Positions 34,801 through 47,700 are shown, numbered from the stretch's first letter. The stretch is DNA of 64,000 bases from Candidatus Desulfarcum epimagneticum (GCA_900659855.1 CAACVI010000012.1:186001-250000); one strand, 5' to 3'. The notes: a model not told the origin generated them from the sequence alone. A program made the numbers and translations.

Positions 34801-35070
34801 AATTACCATTCTAAAAATGAGTTGGCCGATTTTGTTTTTGACAAAAAAATGCAAAAACTATTGGATGAAGCGGAGCGTTCGCGGGATAAAAAATTAATTG
34901 ATGATTTTTATAAAAAACTGGGTGAGAAGAAACGGCGACTGTCCGTTTTGCGCGGCGGCTCGTGGATCTTCGAATCGTTCGATTGCCGCTGCGCGGCCCG
35001 CTTCCTTCCTCCGCCTGACTTTCGGTTCATCGACTCAGGGTTTCGCTGCGCCAGGACGAGGAGTATGTGA
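31822..35070 (+). CDS. ParA-like + NACHT NTPase + FGE (C-type lectin fold) fusion protein
   Basis: The 1082 residues have three parts. (1) Residues 1-250 are ParA/MinD-like, with a deviant Walker A KGGVGRT at 13-19 (Arg replaces the usual Lys) and VVIIDFDLEAPGI. (2) Residues about 370-700 are NACHT-type STAND, with Walker A EGIAGSGKTT near 374 and Walker B ALILLDGLDELN near 466. A helical region follows. (3) From about 834 to the end is a formylglycine-generating-enzyme/sulfatase-modifying domain, with VVGVSWYEAAAFVQWL, LLTEKQWQAAA, GVFDLSGNVWEW and LRGGSWI. A roughly 45-residue helical insert precedes the final strand. The C-terminus resembles diversified receptor domains. The protein is probably a sensor-switch for phage or stress. 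GAGG precedes the ATG. Confidence 0.88.
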   Translation: MTRTTFITFYSYKGGVGRTLALGNVAWEAALNGKKVVIIDFDLEAPGIPSLIPFRDSVQRHLNDERKKGGIFEFVKYFKEHQTVPPLSEYYSTEPILSDDFKKNGNIIIIPAGYENSDYKETLQSFDWKKFYEKEDGKELFAELRQQIEFEFKNPDFILIDSRTGLTDIGAISTFLLPDQVVILTGLNDQNIYGCKSVIESIDRESRRRAEENWLRPIDTILAATPVNDSEELRLRKKRLGKAAKELGRKIDVILPYVPILSLEERILTREESGERDSPIPIVREYRKLYALISNKTLHIYFNWIQDRYSHMDAEKLHGKGQAVPLKLPEIFVPLYAYDPARPATKKTVKDPGAGERQEPVDVEKLMAQNDFLLIEGIAGSGKTTVLKHAAYCLAAESANGCGATKSMNGFAPILILLKDVNDYFKDLGPRGRPGDAESVMAWYFRKKTGSAVSIRTANDFIKAGKALILLDGLDELNPRFRNHVVDAFADLRVKHKGVKLVLTGRPHSMEGAAINRLGERHARILAFDRGQIKTYIRRWFEYLYGGSPGIGEMNADAMINEVAGREAISKLSENPLMLTAICILYHDGKELPEQRAELYKKFIDNLLFRRFGDPEKVHNFLKAFAHGMQMKRRRGAGRAFAIKTLKEVYRKRPDETARDYDRRIDETFDDLEPKCGLLKLENGEYAFQNLTFQKFLTAHYLVNRNKGDFSGVIQNLWGDEWHREVIELYIGFLNIDNKETANLIVEKALDKKDTSPYKRWRTASRSFHDIHRDRRDAPVLEKTRGRLIEIMGAEPDPKIRAEAGDILGWLGDPRDLKEFIRIKGGLYDLKDLGEHQIRNFEIGRYPVVNAWFGEFINAGGYENRDFWTPEGWKWREYENVTKPLFWDDRKWRCPNAPVVGVSWYEAAAFVQWLNQTGDDDYTHNLLTEKQWQAAAGGFGKRTYPWGDEWDKNKCNNKEIKIQKTTSVGIFKTGGAPEGVFDLSGNVWEWTTSNYHSKNELADFVFDKKMQKLLDEAERSRDKKLIDDFYKKLGEKKRRLSVLRGGSWIFESFDCRCAARFLPPPDFRFIDSGFRCARTRSM
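34951..35058 (+). other. Candidate diversity-generating variable region at the 3' end of the NACHT-FGE gene
   Basis: After RGGSW (1044-1048) the protein reads IFESFDCRCAARFLPPPDF and then RFIDSGFRCAR. The framework residues W, CRCA, R, PD, R and GFR match the usual FGE/C-lectin ending, while the remaining sites are those normally Asn-rich in retroelement templates. Seven variable codons have the form NNC (ATC, TTC, TTC, TTC, TTC, ATC, GAC), as expected when AAC codons in a template are mutated at A. No template repeat or reverse transcriptase is visible in this window. Confidence 0.5.
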
Positions 35071-35086
35071 TGATCTGATGATTTCA

Positions 35087-35102
35087 GATTTTATGATTTA
35101 AG
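35087..35102 (+). repeat. Direct repeat at the right edge of the HD/NACHT island
   Basis: This is identical in 16 of 16 bases to 29565-29580. The three-gene operon lies between the two copies. The following 118 bases (35103-35220) show only a weak GACAGCG/CGCTGTC inverted repeat (35129-35180). Confidence 0.45.
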
Positions 35103-35220
35103 CCCGTTTGATTATTTGAAGGGAACGCGACAGCGCATGCGAACGAAAGAGGTTTTTCGGCCCAATCCTTTGACGCTGTCTCAAAAAGCATTCTTTGCCG
35201 GCTCTATCCAAGGGACTCCC

Positions 35221-35586
35221 TTATTTTAAGGGCAACAATCTCACTCTATTCTTTCTCGGGTCAATGGTCACTAACGCGCCCTGTTCAATTTCGCTTTTCG
35301 CCTTTGACAGGGCGATCAAAACAAGTTTCCCCACACTTTCCGGTCGGATATCTTCTATTCTTAGTTGAACCACACTGGGCGCAACCGCTTTTGTGGTGTA
35401 TAACAGGGTTCCAAAATCCAAATCATGCGTAAATACGACAAAGCCGTTGTTTCGGGCCCACTTCATAATTTCAATGTCGGACGCGGAAACAGCGCCGATT
35501 TCACTCCAATGTCTGGCTTCATATCCTCCAGCTTCCAGATACGGCGCCCATATTGGCGAAAGGTTCATATCCAAAACAATTTTCAT
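35221..35586 (-). CDS. DUF5615 family PIN-like toxin
   Basis: A 121-residue PIN-like protein with the DUF5615/Mut7-C pattern: an opening MKIVLDMNLSPIWAPYL with an acidic residue, WSEIG with ASDIEIMKWA, FVVFTHDLDFGTLL, then QLRIEDIRP. Such proteins are predicted RNases. Its start overlaps the stop of the DUF433 gene by ATGA, so it is the toxin half of a pair. Confidence 0.88.
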   Translation of the reverse strand: MKIVLDMNLSPIWAPYLEAGGYEARHWSEIGAVSASDIEIMKWARNNGFVVFTHDLDFGTLLYTTKAVAPSVVQLRIEDIRPESVGKLVLIALSKAKSEIEQGALVTIDPRKNRVRLLPLK

Positions 35587-35819
35587 GCCACATCCAATGA
35601 CAAATCAAATTCTTCGGTTCTCCATGTCGCATAAGCCAAAGCGGCTTTAATGTCTTCTTTGTCTATGTACGGATACAATTCTAAAATTTCATGAAAAGAA
35701 GCGCCTGACGCGACAAGACCTGTGATCGCCCCCGCAGTGACTCTCATTCCTCTAATGCAGGGCTTGCCTCCCATGACATTTGGATCAATCGTAATTCTGT
35801 CTATATCCGGAAATTTCAT
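35583..35819 (-). CDS. DUF433 family antitoxin
   Basis: A 78-residue protein with the DUF433 motif: DRITIDPNVMGGKPCIRGMRV, the helix-turn-helix-like AITGLVASGASFHEIL, then YPYIDKEDIKAALAYA. AGAGGTGG precedes the ATG at 35819. It is the antitoxin and probable autorepressor of the DUF5615 toxin. Confidence 0.88.
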   Translation of the reverse strand: MKFPDIDRITIDPNVMGGKPCIRGMRVTAGAITGLVASGASFHEILELYPYIDKEDIKAALAYATWRTEEFDLSLDVA

Positions 35820-36033
35820 ATCCCACCTCTTTAAATTTAAAAGCCACTGCCCGGCGCGACGCCCGCGCAAAGTCCCCCGGCGGGCGAGAGCCACCTTATT
35901 CCTTCTTAATTTAAAAAACTTAAAAAGGCAAATGTTTTCAAATTTTATGGTCCGCCGCCGTTTTGGGAAAAAAAGAGAGTCACAGGGATTCAGACAGGCG
36001 TTTCAATGAATAAGATTCCGTCAAGCCCTTGAA

Positions 36034-36279
36034 TTAATTATTATCTGCCCGCCTCCTGATGTTATCTTCCAGGATCGCGGATGACAGATCGCTTCCTCTC
36101 ATTTCCAGGCGAAGGCCCGGTTGTTTCCAGGCCGGCGTTTTTCGAGGTTTTGCGGAAAATGGAATGACTTCGGCGACGGGCTTTCCGCGTCGCGATAAAA
36201 TGAGGGTTTCACCGTGTTCCACTTCAGTGATGAAGCTGGACGCGTTTTTCCTGAAATCCATGAACGTGATCCCCATCAT
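36034..36279 (-). CDS. Phd/YefM-type antitoxin without a partner
   Basis: This 81-residue protein has the Phd fold pattern ITFMDFRKNASSFITEVEHGETLILSRRGKPVAEVIP. The two adjacent Mets at 36279 and 36276 are the likely start; the open frame before is hydrophobic and not conserved. No toxin gene follows in the 200 bases downstream (35820-36033), so the pair seems to have lost its toxin. Confidence 0.75.
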   Translation of the reverse strand: MMGITFMDFRKNASSFITEVEHGETLILSRRGKPVAEVIPFSAKPRKTPAWKQPGLRLEMRGSDLSSAILEDNIRRRADNN

Positions 36280-36415
36280 TCCTTTTATTTCGGCCCATGT
36301 CAAAAAACTTGAGGGGAAAAACAGGAAAAAACAGACCAAAATGGAAAAAAAGGAGGGAAGGCTCGCCACAGGCCCTTCAATCATAAAATCATCAGATCAT
36401 GAAATCATAAAATGA

Positions 36416-38700
36416 TTATTTTTTTTTCAACCCGCTCTTAATAAACGCGTCAGCCAGAGACCCGGTGAATTTGGGTTTGGCCCGGTCGCGCCCCCCGGCC
36501 TTTTTCGGCGCGGGTTTTCGCTGTGGGGGGTTTTTTCCTTTTTTTAAGGGGGCTTTGGAGGAATCGGGTTTCCCGGATTTCATGGAAAGAGAAATTCGGT
36601 TTCTTTCAAGGTCCACGTCCAGGACCGTGACGGTCACTTTCTGGGCGGTTTTGACAATTTCGGCCGGGTCTTTGACGAACCGGTCCGCCATCTGGCTGAT
36701 GTGAACCAGGCCGTCTTCGTGGACCCCGATGTCCACAAAGGCGCCGAAGGCGGTGACGTTGCTCACCACGCCCGGAAGCCTCATGCCGGGTCGCAGGTCC
36801 GAAGGTTTTTCAATGCCTTCGGCAAAGGCGAACTCCTCGAATTTTTCCCGGGGGTCCCGGCCGGGTTTTTCCAGCTCAGCCATGATGTCGGTCAGGGTGG
36901 GAAGGCCGATTTGATCGGTGACGTATCGGGCGATATCCACCTGGCGGCGCAGATCGGGGTCCCGCATGATATCGGCGGGCGCCGCGTCCATGTCCCGGGC
37001 CATTTTTTCCACAATGGGGTAGCTTTCGGGATGCACGGCGCTGGCGTCCAGCGGATTTTCGCCGCCGGTGATTCTTAAAAAACCGGCCGACTGCTCAAAG
37101 GCCTTGGGGCCCAGCCGGGGAACGTCCAGCAGATTTTTTCGGGAGGGAAACGGGCCGTTTTCTTCCCGGAAGGCCACGATGTTTTGGACGATGGACCGGC
37201 TAAGCCCGGACACATAGGACAAAAGCTGAGCGCTGGCCCGGTTCACGTCCACCCCCACGCTGTTGACGCAGCTTTCCACCACATCGTCCAGGGATTTTTT
37301 CAAGGCGTTTTGATCCACATCGTGCTGGTACTGGCCCACGCCGATGGATTTGGGGTCGATTTTCACCAGCTCGGCCAGGGGGTCCATGAGACGGCGGCCG
37401 ATGGCCGCGGCCCCCCGGACCGTGAGATCCAGGTCCGGGAACTCTTCCCGGGCCACTTTGGAGGCGGAATACACCGACGCCCCGCTTTCGTTGACCATGA
37501 CCGTGTGGACCGGGGTTTTGAACTCGATTTTTCGGATAAAATCCTGGGTTTCCCGGCCGGCGGTCCCGTTTCCGACGGCGATGGCCTCGGTTTGAAAGGT
37601 TTCAGCCAGGCGCTTGATTTTTTTTGCCTCGGCCCCGGCTTTTTTTTCCGACCCGTGGAGAAACACCACGTCGTGATGGAGCAGTTTTCCCTGCCGGTCA
37701 AGACACACGAGTTTGCAACCGGTCCTGAACCCGGGATCAATTCCCATGACCCGTTTGGGGCCCAGGGGCGGGGCCAGAAGCAGGTGACGGAGATTTTCAG
37801 CGAATATGCGGATGGCCTCCCGGTCGGCCTTTTCCTTTGAATGGGCCCGGGCCTCGGTCTCCATGGACCGGGACAAAAGGCGCCGGTGGGCGTCTTTCAC
37901 GGCCAGGGCCACCTGCCCGGAATCCGGTCCGTCGCCTTTGACGAACAGGCCGTTTAATATCCCAAGGGCCGCCTCGTCGTCCGGGGCGATTTTCACCAGA
38001 AGGGCCTTTTCGTTCTCCCCCCTTCGAATGGCCAGCGCCCGGTGGGAGGGAATGCGGGCCAGGGGCTCCTCAAAGTCGAAATAATCCCGAAACTTGGAGA
38101 CGTTCTCTTCCACTCCCCTGGCCGCGCGGCATTGAACCGAGGCCTTTTTTAAAAAAAGATCCCGAATCCGGGCCCGGGCCGTCTCATCCTCGTTGATGAT
38201 TTCCGCGATGATGTCCCGGCTTCCGTCCAGGGCCTCCTGGACGGTGGCCGCTTTTTTCCCGGGGCCTGAAAACGCCTCGGCCTCTTTGAGGGGATCCATC
38301 CCTTTCTGCTCCAGAATCGCAAGAGCCAGGGGCTCCAGGCCCTTTTCCTTTGCCAGCAGCGCCCGGGTCCGGCGTTTGGGCCGGTACGGGAGGTAGATGT
38401 CCGACAGGGCCGCGGCGGTTTCGGCCCCCAGGACTTTTTGTTTGAGATCCTCGGTGAGATGGCCGTTTTTCTCAAGGGATTTCACGACCATTTCCCTCAT
38501 GTCCTCCAGCTCCTTGAGCTGTCCGGCCCGGTCCCGGATGGCGGCCACGGCCACCTCATCCAGGCTTCCCGACGCCTCTTTCCGGTAACGGGCGATAAAC
38601 GGCACAGTGGCGCCCTCGGCGATCAGGGACAGGACCGCCGACACCTGGCTCTCCCCGATATCCAGATCCCGGGCTACCCGGGGGGTGAAATTTGGTTTTG

Positions 38701-38704
<4 letters not shown>
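36416..38704 (-). CDS. tex: Tex family RNA-binding transcription accessory protein
   Basis: A 762-residue Tex protein with all parts: the N-terminal helical domain, a YqgF-like domain with MGIDPGFRTGCKLV, the helix-hairpin-helix region with IGVGQYQHDVDQNAL, and a C-terminal S1 domain (VVSNVTAFGAFVDIGVHEDG). The tail is Lys/Arg/Pro-rich. The ATG at 38704 overlaps the YkgJ stop (ATGA); a start at 38716 is possible but lies inside the preceding gene. Confidence 0.94.
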
Positions 38705-42946
<4,242 letters not shown>

Positions 42947-43015
42947 TTAAAAACTCCTTAAAGGTTGAATAATTCAGCCGGTTTCCCGACCACGATTGCC
43001 TTTCTCCGCTTGCAG

Positions 43016-43167
43016 GATAAACTCGTAAAAAATCACGGGGACAGCGTCGTAAAAAATTCGATATACAAGGCGTGGCGCTTATTTTTAATTGAGGCAATAC
43101 ATGTTAGTATGCCTCAATTAAAAATAAACGCCGCAACACAGTAGATCGGATTTTTTACGATGCTGTC
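43016..43167. repeat. Palindromic interspersed repeat, copy 5
   Basis: The copy starts GATAAACTCGTAAAAAATCA and ends TTTTTTACGATGCTGTC. The centre is of the TTATTTTTAAT type (with TTGAGGCA and TGCCTCAA arms), like copies 2 and 3. It lies between nifJ and the fumarase gene. Its last two bases belong to the fumarase stop codon. Confidence 0.9.
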
Positions 43168-44776
43168 AAGCAAGCAGACTTTCAAAAAAATCGTTGCCCT
43201 TGTCATCCACAATGACAAAGGCCGGGAAATCTTTCACCGTGATTTTAAACACAGCCTCCATTCCCAGCTCCGGGTACTCCACAGTCTCGATTTTTTCCAC
43301 ACATTCCTTGCCCAAAAGGGCCCCGGCGCCCCCGATGGAGCCCAAGTAAAACCCGCCGTGTTTTTCGCACGACTCCGTGACGCCTTTGGAGCGGTTCCCC
43401 TTTGCCAGCGTCACCAGGGAGGCGCCATGCGCCTGGAAGCGCGGAATGTAGGGGTCCATGCGCCCGGCGGTGGTGGGGCCCAGGGAGCCGCAGGCAAACC
43501 CCCCGGGGGTCTTGGCCGGCCCGGCGTAATAGATGATGTGGTCCTTTAAATAATCGGGCAGGCCCAGGCCCTGGTCCAGGCGATCTTTGAATTTGGCGTG
43601 GGCGATGTCCCGGGCCACGATGATGGGTCCGGACAGGCTCACCCGGGCCGCCACAGGAAGGGCGCTGAGTTTTTCCCGGATCTCATTCATGGGCCGGTTG
43701 AGGTCAATGGCGGTCTCTTCGTTTTTTCCGGCCGTCGTCCCCGGCAGATAAGCGGCCGGATCGGTTTCCAGTCGCTCTAAAAAAACGCCGTCCCGGGTTA
43801 TTTTTCCCTTGATGTTCCGGTCGGCGGAGCAGCTCACCCCAATGCCGACGGGACACGAGGCCCCGTGCCGGGGCAGGCGGACGACCCGGACGTCGTGGCA
43901 GAAGTATTTGCCCCCGAACTGGGCCCCGATTCCCAGGTCCCGGGAGATGGAAAGAATTTTCCCCTCCAGTTCCCGGTCCCGAAAGCCCGCGCCGGCCTCG
44001 CCGCCTTTGTCCGGCAGGCCGTCCAGGTATCCGGCCGAGGCCAGCTTGACCGTTTTGAGGTTGAACTCCGCCGATGTCCCTCCCACGACCACGGCCAGGT
44101 GATAGGGCGGGCAGGCGGAGGTCCCGAGTTTTTTGAGTTTGCTCTTAAAAAACGTCTCAAGGCCGCCGGGGGACAAAATGGACTTGGTTTCCTGAAACAG
44201 AAAGGTTTTGTTGGCCGATCCCCCGCCTTTGGCGATAAAAAGGAAGCGGCACTCGTTTCCCTCCACCGCCGCGATGTCGATCTGGGCCGGGAGGTTGGAG
44301 CCGGTGTTTGTTTCCCGGAACATGTCTAAGGGGGAATTCTGGGAATAGCGCAGGGGATTTTGAACGTAGGCGTTGAAAACGCCCCGGGAAAGGGCCTCTT
44401 CGTCCGAAAAACCCGTCCACACCCCCTGGCCTTTTTTGCCCATGACAATGGCCGTTCCGGTGTCCTGGCACATGGGAAAAACCCCCTGGGCCGAGATGAC
44501 GGCGTTTTTTAAAAACGCCAGCGCCACCATCCGGTCGTTTTCCGAGCTTTCAGGGTCCTCCATGATTTTTTTGAGCCCGGCCAGATGGGAGGGCCGCAAA
44601 AGATAAGACACGTCCCGAAACGCCTCTTCGGCCAGAAGGGTCAGGGCCTCCGGCTCGATTTTAAGCATGTCGTTCCCCTCGAAAGATCCCACAGACACAT
44701 GGTCGGGGGTCAAAAGACGGTAATCGGTCGTGTCCTGCCCCGGCGCCAGGATCGGGGTGTATGTGAATTCGGTCAT
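43166..44776 (-). CDS. Fumarate hydratase class I (iron-sulfur, single chain)
   Basis: A 536-residue class I fumarase, a 4Fe-4S enzyme of the citric acid or reductive pathway that interconverts fumarate and malate. The N-terminal alpha part has [18 protein letters not shown] and [14 protein letters not shown]. The C-terminal beta part has [14 protein letters not shown] and [12 protein letters not shown] with [10 protein letters not shown]. Conserved cluster cysteines are present (MCQDTG and the YFCHDV and [12 protein letters not shown] regions). The stop codon touches the palindromic repeat. Confidence 0.93.
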   Translation of the reverse strand: MTEFTYTPILAPGQDTTDYRLLTPDHVSVGSFEGNDMLKIEPEALTLLAEEAFRDVSYLLRPSHLAGLKKIMEDPESSENDRMVALAFLKNAVISAQGVFPMCQDTGTAIVMGKKGQGVWTGFSDEEALSRGVFNAYVQNPLRYSQNSPLDMFRETNTGSNLPAQIDIAAVEGNECRFLFIAKGGGSANKTFLFQETKSILSPGGLETFFKSKLKKLGTSACPPYHLAVVVGGTSAEFNLKTVKLASAGYLDGLPDKGGEAGAGFRDRELEGKILSISRDLGIGAQFGGKYFCHDVRVVRLPRHGASCPVGIGVSCSADRNIKGKITRDGVFLERLETDPAAYLPGTTAGKNEETAIDLNRPMNEIREKLSALPVAARVSLSGPIIVARDIAHAKFKDRLDQGLGLPDYLKDHIIYYAGPAKTPGGFACGSLGPTTAGRMDPYIPRFQAHGASLVTLAKGNRSKGVTESCEKHGGFYLGSIGGAGALLGKECVEKIETVEYPELGMEAVFKITVKDFPAFVIVDDKGNDFFESLLA

Positions 44777-44931
44777 GGTATCGCCAGCCTTTCATTTATA
44801 ATTTTCGCCCGGGTTTTTCGCCGGGCCCCGGATTTTTTTCGTAAACTTCCTTTTTAAAAAAAAATCCCCCTTGATGTCAAGAATTTTCGGACCGGCCGCC
44901 CCGGCGGCGCCGCGACGTTTGACTTTCAGGT

Positions 44932-44960
44932 TTGACTTTCACCGCAATCGATATTATGTT
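44932..44960 (+). promoter_or_regulatory. Possible promoter of ptsH giving a leaderless message
   Basis: TTGACT (44932-44937), 17 bases, then TATGTT (44955-44960) would start transcription near 44967-44969, which is the ATG of the HPr gene. The gene has no ribosome binding site. A tandem GTTTGACTTTCA (44917-44928 and 44930-44941) overlaps the -35. Confidence 0.35.
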
Positions 44961-44968
44961 TTGACATT

Positions 44969-45262
44969 ATGAATTCTAACCGCGGGGAAAACGACGGCGC
45001 GCGGTCCGGCCGGGCGGTGGTGCCCAACGCGCTGGGCCTTCACGCCAGGGCCGCGGCCAAAATCGCGGCCATTTCCGGCCGCGCCCGGGGAAACGTGTGG
45101 CTGTGGCGGGAAGAGGAGCGGGCGGACGCCAAAAGCATAGTGGACATGCTGATCCTGGCCTGCGCCCGGGGGACCGAAGTGGCCGTCTCCATTGAAAACG
45201 AAAAGGACGCCGGCGTTTTGTCTGAGATTATCAAAACCATTGAGGCGGGATTCGGAGAATAA
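44969..45262 (+). CDS. ptsH: HPr phosphocarrier protein
   Basis: This 97-residue HPr has the phosphorylated His25 in NALGLHARAAAKI and a regulatory-type Ser56 in ADAKSIVDMLILA. The N-terminal 13 residues are an extra polar tail. It lies 6 bases before ptsI. No sugar-specific EII gene is in the window, so a regulatory phosphorelay is likely. The N-terminal start is uncertain because no ribosome binding site is seen. Confidence 0.9.
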   Translation: MNSNRGENDGARSGRAVVPNALGLHARAAAKIAAISGRARGNVWLWREEERADAKSIVDMLILACARGTEVAVSIENEKDAGVLSEIIKTIEAGFGE

Positions 45263-45268
45263 GGGCGG

Positions 45269-47035
45269 ATGAGCGAAAAAAACGACCGGGAAATCATCCT
45301 CAAAGGCATTGGGGCCTCCCCCGGCATATGCATTGGACAGGCCTACCTCATTGACAGGGAAGGCGTTGATTTAATTCCGAAATATTCCATCGGCGACGCC
45401 CATGTTCACCGGGAGGAAAACCGCTTCAAGGCCGCGGTGAAAAAAGCGGCCGGCGAGCTGCGCGCCATCATTGAGGACATGCCCGAGGAGTTCCGGCGTC
45501 ATTCCGGAATCCTGGAGGCGCACATGGAGCTGTTGAGGGACAAGACCCTTTACGGCAAAACCCTTGAGACTATAAAATCGGAGCGTCTCAACGCCGAATG
45601 GGCGCTGAAAAAGGTCGCCACCGGGATCAAGGACATTTTCCAGGACATGTCCGACGCCTATTTCAAGCAGAGGGGAGAGGACATCAGCCATGTGTCGGAC
45701 CGGATCATGAGGAATCTGACCGGGGCCCGGCGCGTGGAGATCAACAAAATCAACAAGCGGGTCATCCTGGTGGCCGGCGAGCTTTCCCCGGCCGAGACCA
45801 GCCAGATTCAGCTGGAAAAGATCAAGGGAGTCATCACCGACGCCGGGGGCCTGACCTCCCACGCCAGCATCATGACCCGGAGCCTGGAGATCCCCTTTGT
45901 GCCGGGGCTTGAAAACGCCACCCGGCTGATCAAAAACGACGACATCATCATTGTGGACGGAAACGCCGGGGTGGCGATCGTTCATCCGGAGGAAAAAACC
46001 CTCATCGAATATGAGGAGCGGGGAAGCCGGTACGAAAAGCTCAAGACGGACATCACCCGGAAAAGCGCCCTTCCCGCCGACTCCGTCGACGGGGTCCGGA
46101 TCAAGATCATGGGAAACATTGAGCTTCCCGAGGAGGTGTTTTCCGTCAAAAGCTACGGCGGGGACGGAATCGGCCTGTACCGCACCGAGTTCCAGTATAT
46201 GAACCGGGCCGATTTCCCGAATGAGGATGAGCTGTTTGACAAGTACCAGGATGTGGTCTCGGTCATGGCGCCCCACCCGGTCGTCATCCGCACCCTGGAC
46301 GTCAACGGGGACAAAACCGTGGCCGCCGCGCCGGAAAGGGCCGAGAAAAACCCGGCCCTGGGGCTTCGGGCCATCCGGTACTGCCTCAAAAACGCCGACA
46401 TATTCAAAACCCAGTTAAGGGCCATTTTGCGGGCGTCGGCGTTCGGCCGGGTCCGGGTCCTTTTTCCCATGATCTCCACCCTGGAGGAAGTCGTCAGGGC
46501 CAAAAACCTGCTGAGCGAGGCCGCCCGGAGCCTGGAAAAAGACGGCCTGAAATTTGACCGCGACATCGAGACAGGCGTCATGATCGAGGTGCCCTCCGCC
46601 GTGGTCATGGCCGATCTTCTGGCCGGGGAGGTGGATTTTTTCAGCGTCGGCACCAACGATCTGATCCAGTACACCTTCGCCATCGACCGGGACAACAAGG
46701 ACGTGGCCTATCTGTACAACCCCCTTCATCCGGCCATCATCAGAATGCTTAAAGATCTCTCGGACGCGGCCCGGGCCGGCGGGATTGATATTTTCATGTG
46801 CGGGGAAATGGCCGCCGATCCCTTTAATTTCCCCATACTCCTGGGACTGGGGCTGGACGAGCTGAGCATGAACCCCCAGTCCATCCCGGCCGCCAAGGAG
46901 ACCGCCCGGGGAATCGACACCCGGCGGGCCCGTGAATTTGTGAAAAAAGCCCTTGAAAAAAAGAGCGCCGCCGAAATTCACGAACTGATTCAAAACGAAT
47001 ACGGGCCCATGATGGAGCAGCGATTAAACCGATAA
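45269..47035 (+). CDS. ptsI: PTS enzyme I (PEP-protein phosphotransferase)
   Basis: A 588-residue enzyme that phosphorylates HPr from PEP. The N-terminal domain starts LKGIGASPGICIGQAY. The active-site His lies in TDAGGLTSHASIMTRSLEIP near residue 195. The C-terminal PEP-binding domain has FRTEFQ-like GLYRTEFQYM, FPMISTLEEV, EVPSAV and SVGTNDLIQYTFAIDRDN. Length is normal. It follows ptsH with only 6 bases between, behind a GGGCGG-type ribosome binding site. Confidence 0.95.
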   Translation: MSEKNDREIILKGIGASPGICIGQAYLIDREGVDLIPKYSIGDAHVHREENRFKAAVKKAAGELRAIIEDMPEEFRRHSGILEAHMELLRDKTLYGKTLETIKSERLNAEWALKKVATGIKDIFQDMSDAYFKQRGEDISHVSDRIMRNLTGARRVEINKINKRVILVAGELSPAETSQIQLEKIKGVITDAGGLTSHASIMTRSLEIPFVPGLENATRLIKNDDIIIVDGNAGVAIVHPEEKTLIEYEERGSRYEKLKTDITRKSALPADSVDGVRIKIMGNIELPEEVFSVKSYGGDGIGLYRTEFQYMNRADFPNEDELFDKYQDVVSVMAPHPVVIRTLDVNGDKTVAAAPERAEKNPALGLRAIRYCLKNADIFKTQLRAILRASAFGRVRVLFPMISTLEEVVRAKNLLSEAARSLEKDGLKFDRDIETGVMIEVPSAVVMADLLAGEVDFFSVGTNDLIQYTFAIDRDNKDVAYLYNPLHPAIIRMLKDLSDAARAGGIDIFMCGEMAADPFNFPILLGLGLDELSMNPQSIPAAKETARGIDTRRAREFVKKALEKKSAAEIHELIQNEYGPMMEQRLNR

Positions 47036-47061
47036 CCCCTGTCCGCCCGGGAGAAAGACGC

Positions 47062-47529
47062 ATGAGCAGAAACGAGCATATCAAAATAGTGTCTGAAAAC
47101 AGGAAGGCCCGGCACAATTATGTGATCGGGGACAAGTTTGAGGCGGGCCTGGCTCTTTTGGGAACAGAGGTCAAATCCATACGAATGGGCCGGGCCAACC
47201 TGAAGGATTCCCACGTCAAAATAAGAAACGGCGAGGCGTTTGTCCACCAGATGCATATCGGCCCGTGCCCCTTCGCTTTTTACGATAACCATGACCCCTT
47301 CAGGACCCGGAAACTGCTTTTGAACCGAAGCGAGATCCGGCGCCTCGGGATCAAGATAAAGGAAAGGGGGTTTTCCCTGATTCCCCTGACCCTTTACTTT
47401 AAAAACGGAAAAGCCAAGCTTTCCATCGCCCTGGCCCGGGGAAAACGCAAATACGACAAGCGGGAGTCCATCAAAAGGCGGGACGCCAAACGGGAGATGG
47501 ATCGCCAGAGAAAGGAAGACGGGCGCTGA
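47062..47529 (+). CDS. smpB: SsrA-binding protein SmpB
   Basis: A 155-residue tmRNA-binding protein for trans-translation. It has NRKARHNYVIGDKFEAGLAL, GTEVKSIRMGRANLKDS and the basic C-terminal tail KRKYDKRESIKRRDAKREM. The tmRNA gene itself is not found next to it. Good family length. Confidence 0.95.
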   Translation: MSRNEHIKIVSENRKARHNYVIGDKFEAGLALLGTEVKSIRMGRANLKDSHVKIRNGEAFVHQMHIGPCPFAFYDNHDPFRTRKLLLNRSEIRRLGIKIKERGFSLIPLTLYFKNGKAKLSIALARGKRKYDKRESIKRRDAKREMDRQRKEDGR

Positions 47530-47700
47530 GCCCTTCAAAGCGCCTTTGGGCGGCCCGGACGAATATCTTTAAAGTTTTTCTTGAATATTCCCCCCCTGCT
47601 GTGATATTTTTTTTCACTGTCCGTTTGCCCGCGCGTCCTTTGGGGCGCCCTCACATACCCTCATGCCCCCGGATTTGTCCGGGTTTGGGAGAAAACACAC

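Noticed and set aside
35129-35180. GACAGCG/CGCTGTC inverted repeat as a retroelement recognition hairpin
   Set aside because: The loop of 38 bases is far longer than in known hairpins after variable regions. It is probably chance.
34900-35220. Template repeat and reverse transcriptase of a diversity-generating retroelement near the NACHT-FGE gene
   Set aside because: No A-rich near-copy of the last 110 coding bases and no reverse transcriptase motif occur in this window.
47530-47700. tmRNA gene next to smpB
   Set aside because: No tRNA-Ala-like ends or tag frame with the usual resume codon are visible.
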